Shown here: positions 59,079 to 64,000 of the stretch, in pieces
Layout: each line of letters starts with the position of its first letter
Numbering within the stretch: position 1 is the first letter of the stretch
From: Erysipelotrichaceae bacterium
GTDB taxonomy: Bacteria; Bacillota_I; Bacilli_A; RFN20; CAG-826
Length of the DNA stretch: 64,000 nucleotides
Assembly (NCBI GenBank): GCA_015059065.1
Contig: SVBE01000008.1
Location: 1-64,000, forward strand
Reading direction: 5' to 3'
Translations under genes and position numbers: made by a program
The notes under the pieces: model-generated
What the model saw: the letters and a program-made list of their open reading frames with translations, nothing else
Told to the model about the DNA's origin: nothing
The model's database searches: none

Positions 59079-61697
59079 TTAGTCATCGATATCATCAAAT
59101 ATCGACATCTGTTCGAATGTTTCTTTTTCTTCAGAAGGTTTTTCTTCTTTTACTTCTGCTTCAACTGGGGTATCAACAACCTTTTTAACCCTTGGTTCTT
59201 TGACCACGATTGGATGAGAGATGATGTTTTTATCGATCACCACTAGTTCTTCAAATGGCAACGCTCTGAGGATTAAAGTTCTTGCTGGAGTAGAGATATT
59301 CTTCTTCGCATTCTGTGCTTCTGTGATTCTGAAATCATTCATTTCATAGATCATAGAAGAGAGATTGCTGAGATGGAGATTTACTTTTAGTAAATCAGCC
59401 CTACCAATCTTCACTGCAGAGACTACTTTATGGACATCGTTTTTGAAGGACTGACAGACGATATTAGCTTTGCCTAATCTATTTGTTAAAGGAAGTTTGT
59501 ACGCGTCGAACACACGCACATGTCCTTTATCTGTAAATAAGGCAACTTTCCCTCTTTCTGATTCTTCAAAGGCTAATAAGGCGACAGCTTGTCCACCTAG
59601 CATATTGGACATCGCTTTCACACCACCAGCTTTGCTACTGATTACTGTTAATTCGTTTTCATTAAAGTAACTGGCTAAGCCATTATTAGTTATAACTAAT
59701 ATGTTGCTGTTACCACTGCATAATTCAACACCCACAACCATATCGGAATTAAGGATTCTCATCGCTCTTTGTGGACGAGATTTCTTGCTCACATCGATTT
59801 CAGATAATGGGAAACGCTTGATTTGTCCAACGCGACTTAACACCGCGAAATAGAGGTCATTTCTAAGTTCTTTGATGACGAAAGCTTTAATAAGCTTTTC
59901 ACCTTGTCCTAATGTGGTGAAATCATTGATATGTGAGCCTTCATCTTTCCATCTATTTTCGGTTAATTTATGTACTGGAACGACAACATAATTACCTTTG
60001 TTTGTAAAACAAACAAGATAATCAATCGTATTCGCCATACCAACATGAAGAAGAGCGTCAGTATCTTTCACTCCTGGGAGAGATTCACTGCTGCGGTATG
60101 ATTTTAATGTGCTGCGTTTAAGATAGCCATCATAAGTCACCGCGATCATCACATCTTCTTTGGCAATGAGTTCACGTTTATCGATTGGTTTAGTTTCACC
60201 TTTTTCGACGATCTGTGTTCTTCTTTCATCTCCATATTTAGAAGCGATAAGCTTAAGATCTTTGACTAAAACACGATTTAGTTTATTTGGATCAGCGAGG
60301 ATGCTCTTGAGTTCTTCGATGTCCGTTTCGAGTTGTTTCTTCTCTTTGAGAAGAATCTCTTCATCTGTATGGCTCAATTTATATAATGGCATCGTCACAA
60401 TGGCTTCTGCTTGTTCATTAGAAAAACCATAACGATTCATCAAATTGACTTTGGAATCTGCTTTATCTTTACTCTTACGAATGATCTCCACGACCTCATT
60501 GATATTTAAAGAAGCAAGGATTAATCCATCGACGATATGTAGACGTCCTTCGAATTTATTTAAATCAAATTTTGATTTACGAGTGATGATATCCACTTGG
60601 TGGGCGATATAGGCATCGACGAATTCTAATAGATTAAGGGTTCTTGGTCTACCATCAACAATCGCGACCATATTCGCGGAATAACCGGTTAGTAAACTGG
60701 TTTTGTTTAATAAATAATTCCAAATGAGATCAACTTTGGCTTCTTTTTTACAGTCGACAACGATTCTAATACCCTTATAATCGGATTCATCTCTCACTTC
60801 AATAATGCCATCAATGGCTTTCGAATGTCTAATCTTGTCTATTTCATAGACAGTGTTGATTTTAACCGCTTTATATGGGAGTTCAGTGATGACGATTTGT
60901 TGATTGTCTTTGTTAGTGATGAATTCTGCTTTAGAAGCGACTTCAATACGTCCACGACCTGTTAAATAAATGTTGTCTAAGCCTTGGCTTTGATAGATGA
61001 AACCACCACCAGGGAAATCAGGACCTAAGACAAATTGTCTTAAATCTTCAACAGTCGCAGTTTTATGACCAATGCGATAAACGATGGCATCAATCACTTC
61101 GCTGAGGTTATGAGGTGGTATTTCTGTTGCTAATGCAACAGCGATACCTTCAGTACCATTGACTAAAAGATTTGGGAATCTCGCTGGAAGAACAGTTGGC
61201 TCTAATTCTGTATCATCGAAGTTGAGCTGCATTTCCACTGTGTTCTTTTCAATATCGCGGACTAATTCATTGGATAATTCGGATAATCTTGATTCAGTAT
61301 AACGATATGCGGCTGGAGAGTCACCATCGATAGAACCATTATTACCTTGGAAGTCGATTAATGGATATCTCACTTTCCAGTCTTGACTCATTCTCGCAAG
61401 AGCTTCATAGATGGAAGTATCGCCATGTGGGTGATAAGTACCCATGACCGCACCAACTGTATGAGCGCATTTCTTTGTTGGTTTATTAAAAGTGTTACCA
61501 CTTTTATACATCGAGAAAATGATACGTCTTTGCACTGGCTTCATGCCATCTCTGACATCAGGAATCGCTCTATCTTGAATGACGTATTTAGCGTAAGTAG
61601 CGTATCTATCCCCCATCACTTCTTCAAGGGGTTCAATAGAGATGTTTTCTTGAATAGGAGCTTCGTTTTCTTCTAATTCTGGTTTTTTCTTCGCCAT
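59079..61697 (-). CDS. parC: DNA topoisomerase IV subunit A
   Basis: ParC is the cutting and rejoining subunit of topoisomerase IV, which unlinks daughter chromosomes. DRYATYAKYVIQDRAIPDVRDGMKPVQRRI (about 30-59), YHPHGDTSIYEALARMSQDW and PAAYRYTESRLS with the catalytic Tyr are clear. The C-terminal part has beta-propeller-type repeats (LKRSTLKSYRSS, IKRFPLSEI), and the last 40 residues are acidic. In the quinolone-contact region a Thr stands where GrlA has Ser80 (HPHGDT). GGAGG precedes the ATG and parE ends 1 base upstream. The pairing with parE next to plsY favours parC over gyrA. Confidence 0.93.
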   Translation of the reverse strand: MAKKKPELEENEAPIQENISIEPLEEVMGDRYATYAKYVIQDRAIPDVRDGMKPVQRRIIFSMYKSGNTFNKPTKKCAHTVGAVMGTYHPHGDTSIYEALARMSQDWKVRYPLIDFQGNNGSIDGDSPAAYRYTESRLSELSNELVRDIEKNTVEMQLNFDDTELEPTVLPARFPNLLVNGTEGIAVALATEIPPHNLSEVIDAIVYRIGHKTATVEDLRQFVLGPDFPGGGFIYQSQGLDNIYLTGRGRIEVASKAEFITNKDNQQIVITELPYKAVKINTVYEIDKIRHSKAIDGIIEVRDESDYKGIRIVVDCKKEAKVDLIWNYLLNKTSLLTGYSANMVAIVDGRPRTLNLLEFVDAYIAHQVDIITRKSKFDLNKFEGRLHIVDGLILASLNINEVVEIIRKSKDKADSKVNLMNRYGFSNEQAEAIVTMPLYKLSHTDEEILLKEKKQLETDIEELKSILADPNKLNRVLVKDLKLIASKYGDERRTQIVEKGETKPIDKRELIAKEDVMIAVTYDGYLKRSTLKSYRSSESLPGVKDTDALLHVGMANTIDYLVCFTNKGNYVVVPVHKLTENRWKDEGSHINDFTTLGQGEKLIKAFVIKELRNDLYFAVLSRVGQIKRFPLSEIDVSKKSRPQRAMRILNSDMVVGVELCSGNSNILVITNNGLASYFNENELTVISSKAGGVKAMSNMLGGQAVALLAFEESERGKVALFTDKGHVRVFDAYKLPLTNRLGKANIVCQSFKNDVHKVVSAVKIGRADLLKVNLHLSNLSSMIYEMNDFRITEAQNAKKNISTPARTLILRALPFEELVVIDKNIISHPIVVKEPRVKKVVDTPVEAEVKEEKPSEEKETFEQMSIFDDIDD

Positions 61698-61698
61698 A

Positions 61699-63633
61699 TT
61701 ATTTGACCTCCTTCAAGAACGTATCAATATTGGTAAAGTCGACATTATCTTCAACCCATTTTCTTCTTAAAGAGGCATCTCTACCCATTAAAACGTTGAT
61801 ACGTTTCTCTACGAGAAAAGGATCTTCAATGTCCACTTTCACTAATAATCTAGTCTTTGGATCCATCGTTGTTTCTTTAAGTTGAATGGCATCCATTTCA
61901 CCAAGACCTTTATAACGGTTAACCTTATATCCGGCACCGACTTTTTTCTTTGCTGCTTCAAGTTGTTCATCAGTCCAAGCGTACTGTTGAATCTTCTTAT
62001 GTCCCTCTTCTTTAAAGACGCGATATAAAGGTGGGACAGCAATATAAATATGACCAGCAGTTATTAACTGTTTCATGTATTTGTAGAAGAATGTTAAAAG
62101 CAATGTTTGAATATGTGCACCATCGGTATCAGCATCAGTCATAATGATGATTTTGCCGTAATGTATGTCATCTAAATCGAATGTTTGACCAAAACCAGCG
62201 CCGATTGTGTTAATCAAAGTCGCAAATTCTTCATTTTGAAGCAATCTATCGATAGAAACAGAATCTGTATTAAGTGGTTTACCACGTAGTGGTAATATGG
62301 CTTGGTGAATTCTATCTCTGCCTTTTTTAGCAGTACCACCAGCGGAATCACCTTCGACGATAAATAACTCGTTTTTGAGATATTGTTTGGACTGCGCTGG
62401 AGTAAGTTTATCAGAGAGAATGACTTCTTGTTTTGATTTCTTGCTGCTACGCGCTTCTTCTTTAGCTTTTCTTGCTGCCATACGGGCTTGTTGAGAAGCT
62501 ACACATTTATGAATCAAATCTAAAGCGATCTCTTTATTTTCAGTGAGATAATAAGTTAATTTATTATATAAGACATTTTGTACAACAGTAGTCACTACTG
62601 GAGTGGTTAATTTTCCTTTAGTTTGGCTTTCGAAAAGAAGGATGTCTTCTGGGATTTTAATGGAGATGATCGCGGTGATACCTTCTCTAATATCTGCACC
62701 ATCAAGTTTCTTGCCTTTTAATAGATTGTTGTTTTCTGCAAAATCATTGATCGCTCTAGTTAAGCCATTTCTAAAACCTGTTTCATGGCTACCACCATCT
62801 CTCGTTCTGATTAAGTTTGCATAGGAAAGAATGGTTTCATCATAGTCACCATTACAATATTGTAATGAAATCTCAGTTTCCACTCTTGAATCTTCATCGA
62901 ATTCATGGAAATGGATGATTGGAGTTAAGGCTGATTTATCACTATTCATGTTAGCGATATATTCCTGTAAGCCTTTTTCGTAACAGAAGGTTTTTGATTC
63001 ACCTGTTCTTTCATCGTTAAAAATGAATTTCACTCCGCCGATCAAGAAAGCATTTTCTTGAAGGTGGTCTTGAATCACATCAGCTTTAAATTCGACAGTT
63101 GAGAAAATCTCTGGATCAGGCTTAAATCTGACGAGTGTTCCTCTTCTTTTTGTCGGTCCAATCTTCTCTAATTTGGTGACCAAATGACCACCATTTTCAT
63201 AACGCATATGGTAGGTTTCTCCATCGCTATAAACAGTGACATCAAGGTAAACGCTTAAAGCGTTTGTAACCGCAGCGCCAACACCGTGTAATCCACCAGC
63301 GTTTTTATAGGCTGAGTCAGAGAATTTACCACCTGCATGGAGTTCCGAAAAGACGAGTTCAACCGCCGGTTTTCCCTCCTCTTTATTGATGCCAACAGGG
63401 ATGCCTCGACCCTCGTCGAGAACACCACAACTACCATCTTTAAAAATGGTCACTGTGATAGTCTTACCATACCCACACATCGCCTCATCAATAGAGTTAC
63501 CAACGATTTCCCAAATTAAATGATGAAGACCAGTGGAATTCGTTGGTCCAATATACATGCCAGGACGTTTTCTGACCGCCTCTAAACCATGCAATACTTG
63601 AATACTGTCTGCGTTATAATTACTATTTGGCAT
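61699..63633 (-). CDS. parE: DNA topoisomerase IV subunit B
   Basis: ParE is the ATPase subunit of topoisomerase IV. The GHKL motifs LIWEIVGNSIDEAM and DEGRGIPVG, plus GGLHGVGAAVTNALS, form the ATP site. The TOPRIM motifs ELFIVEGDSAGG and IIIMTDADTDGAHI are in the second half, and VNRYKGLGEMD closes the core. The start is set at 63633 (644 residues, MPNSNYNADSIQVLHGLEAVRKRPGMYIG), because GGAG lies 9 bases upstream. A minus-strand promoter TTGATT-16-TATAAT lies upstream. parE next to divergent plsY is conserved in Bacilli. Confidence 0.94.
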   Translation of the reverse strand: MPNSNYNADSIQVLHGLEAVRKRPGMYIGPTNSTGLHHLIWEIVGNSIDEAMCGYGKTITVTIFKDGSCGVLDEGRGIPVGINKEEGKPAVELVFSELHAGGKFSDSAYKNAGGLHGVGAAVTNALSVYLDVTVYSDGETYHMRYENGGHLVTKLEKIGPTKRRGTLVRFKPDPEIFSTVEFKADVIQDHLQENAFLIGGVKFIFNDERTGESKTFCYEKGLQEYIANMNSDKSALTPIIHFHEFDEDSRVETEISLQYCNGDYDETILSYANLIRTRDGGSHETGFRNGLTRAINDFAENNNLLKGKKLDGADIREGITAIISIKIPEDILLFESQTKGKLTTPVVTTVVQNVLYNKLTYYLTENKEIALDLIHKCVASQQARMAARKAKEEARSSKKSKQEVILSDKLTPAQSKQYLKNELFIVEGDSAGGTAKKGRDRIHQAILPLRGKPLNTDSVSIDRLLQNEEFATLINTIGAGFGQTFDLDDIHYGKIIIMTDADTDGAHIQTLLLTFFYKYMKQLITAGHIYIAVPPLYRVFKEEGHKKIQQYAWTDEQLEAAKKKVGAGYKVNRYKGLGEMDAIQLKETTMDPKTRLLVKVDIEDPFLVEKRINVLMGRDASLRRKWVEDNVDFTNIDTFLKEVK

Positions 63634-63659
63634 TACGTTTCTCCGTTTTTGCAACATAA

Positions 63660-63704
63660 ATTATATTAAATTTAGGTTGAAAATCAAAAGACATTTAGTA
63701 GAAT
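63660..63704. promoter_or_regulatory. Overlapping divergent promoters of parE and plsY
   Basis: Minus strand: TTGATT (63687-63682), 16 bases, TATAAT (63665-63660). Plus strand: TTGAAA (63677-63682), 16 bases, TAGAAT (63699-63704). The two -35 regions share bases, so the promoters may compete. Confidence 0.55.
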
Positions 63705-63730
63705 GAATATCGGTAACAGGAGGAAAAAAT

Positions 63731-64000
63731 ATGGATATTATTTTATATAATATTTTTGTTCCAATTATTTGTTTAATTTTTGGTTATTTATGTGGTTCTT
63801 TCTCCTTTTCAATATTCATTGGAAAGGTATTTTTTCATCAAGATCCACGTAATTTTGGCTCCAAAAATGCAGGTGGCACTAATGCTGGAAGACTCTGGGG
63901 TAAGAAATTTGGTGTATTAGTTATTACCCTTGATATGCTCAAAACAATCTTACCAATGTGGATTTGCTGGGCTATTCTTACATTCGTTCCATTTGGTGAA
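63731..64000 (+). CDS. plsY: Glycerol-3-phosphate acyltransferase PlsY, truncated by the window edge
   Basis: PlsY transfers an acyl group from acyl-phosphate to glycerol 3-phosphate, the first step of phospholipid synthesis. The first 90 residues are in the window. MDIILYNIFVPIICLIFGYLCGSF is the first membrane segment with the conserved GS motif, followed by DPRNFGSKNAGGTNAGRLWGKK, the catalytic glycine-rich loop. ACAGGAGG about 8 bases upstream is a strong ribosome-binding site. The frame is open to base 64000, so the gene continues to the right. Confidence 0.9.
   Translation, partial: MDIILYNIFVPIICLIFGYLCGSFSFSIFIGKVFFHQDPRNFGSKNAGGTNAGRLWGKKFGVLVITLDMLKTILPMWICWAILTFVPFGE

Noticed and set aside
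1-64000. Recoding of TGA as tryptophan, as in many Mollicutes
   Set aside because: Genes such as nadE and the peptide at 27105 end in TGA at the expected place, and Trp residues are encoded by TGG throughout.
1-64000. tRNA, rRNA genes or CRISPR arrays
   Set aside because: I found no cloverleaf candidates, rRNA segments or regularly spaced direct repeats. The tandem units at 28.4-28.6 kb are only two and carry promoters and terminators.

Overview
The window is a gene-dense stretch of a low-GC Firmicutes chromosome. It most resembles an uncultivated, host-associated Bacilli lineage near the Mollicutes/Erysipelotrichia/RF39 groups, which is an inference from gene content. Arg codons are mostly AGA and Gly/Pro codons end in A or T. 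TGA is used as a stop and TGG as Trp, so the standard bacterial code applies. Lipoproteins carry Ser/Glu-rich linkers after the lipobox. Isoprenoids appear to come from the MEP route (ispD-like gene, dxs). Purine and pyrimidine salvage and uptake genes dominate the left half, and no tRNA, rRNA or CRISPR array was seen.

Layout. 1-4.7 kb: a 1240-residue carbohydrate-binding-type lipoprotein and an IspD-family cytidylyltransferase. 4.7-8.2 kb: apt, a GNAT acetyltransferase, a relic of an IS605 right end, fused L-serine dehydratase, a DUF2188 protein and xpt. 8.3-10.2 kb: an unusual Cys-rich lipoprotein. 10.2-17.0 kb: a guanine-class purine riboswitch with terminator, a BMP-type nucleoside ABC transporter (binding protein, ATPase, two permeases) and a glutaminase-less GMP synthetase. 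17.0-18.1 kb: an accessory island with a non-autonomous IS200/IS605 derivative, a candidate type I toxin-antitoxin pair and a small ORF. 18.1-24.2 kb: uracil-type permease behind an attenuator, a Phd/PIN toxin-antitoxin pair, pyrR, upp, prs and DUF1846. 24.2-28.4 kb: valine T-box and valS, a small membrane peptide, radC and a small unknown gene. 28.36-28.55 kb: two tandem, homologous, convergently oriented candidate small RNAs. 28.6-49.98 kb: a conserved housekeeping backbone (L21 leader, rplU-prp-rpmA, obg, nadE, ruvAB, secDF, recJ, rel, hisS-aspS, tkt, asp23-like, nusB, xseAB, dxs, xerD). 50-55.9 kb: a Na+/Ca2+ exchanger, a Crp/Fnr regulator divergent from a NitT/TauT-type ABC transporter, and a YtrB-type ABC exporter. 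55.9-64 kb, mostly minus strand: the ribosome-assembly/NAD cluster yqeG-yqeH-yhbY-nadD::yqeK, then parC and parE, with plsY running off the right edge.

How the genes work together. The nucleobase/nucleoside permeases feed PRPP-dependent transferases (apt, xpt, upp), with prs supplying PRPP and PyrR a likely pyrimidine sensor. RNA-level control is frequent: riboswitch, T-box, L21 leader, attenuator, SD-sequestering hairpins and small RNAs. Several single genes have a -10 hexamer ending 6-8 bases before the ATG and no Shine-Dalgarno, suggesting leaderless mRNAs. The most interesting unexplained signal is the pair of ~50-nt minus-strand RNA genes at 28.36-28.55 kb, which share an 11-nt loop, a stem with a compensatory base-pair change, and their own extended -10 promoters. 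The first is antisense to the end of a small unknown gene.
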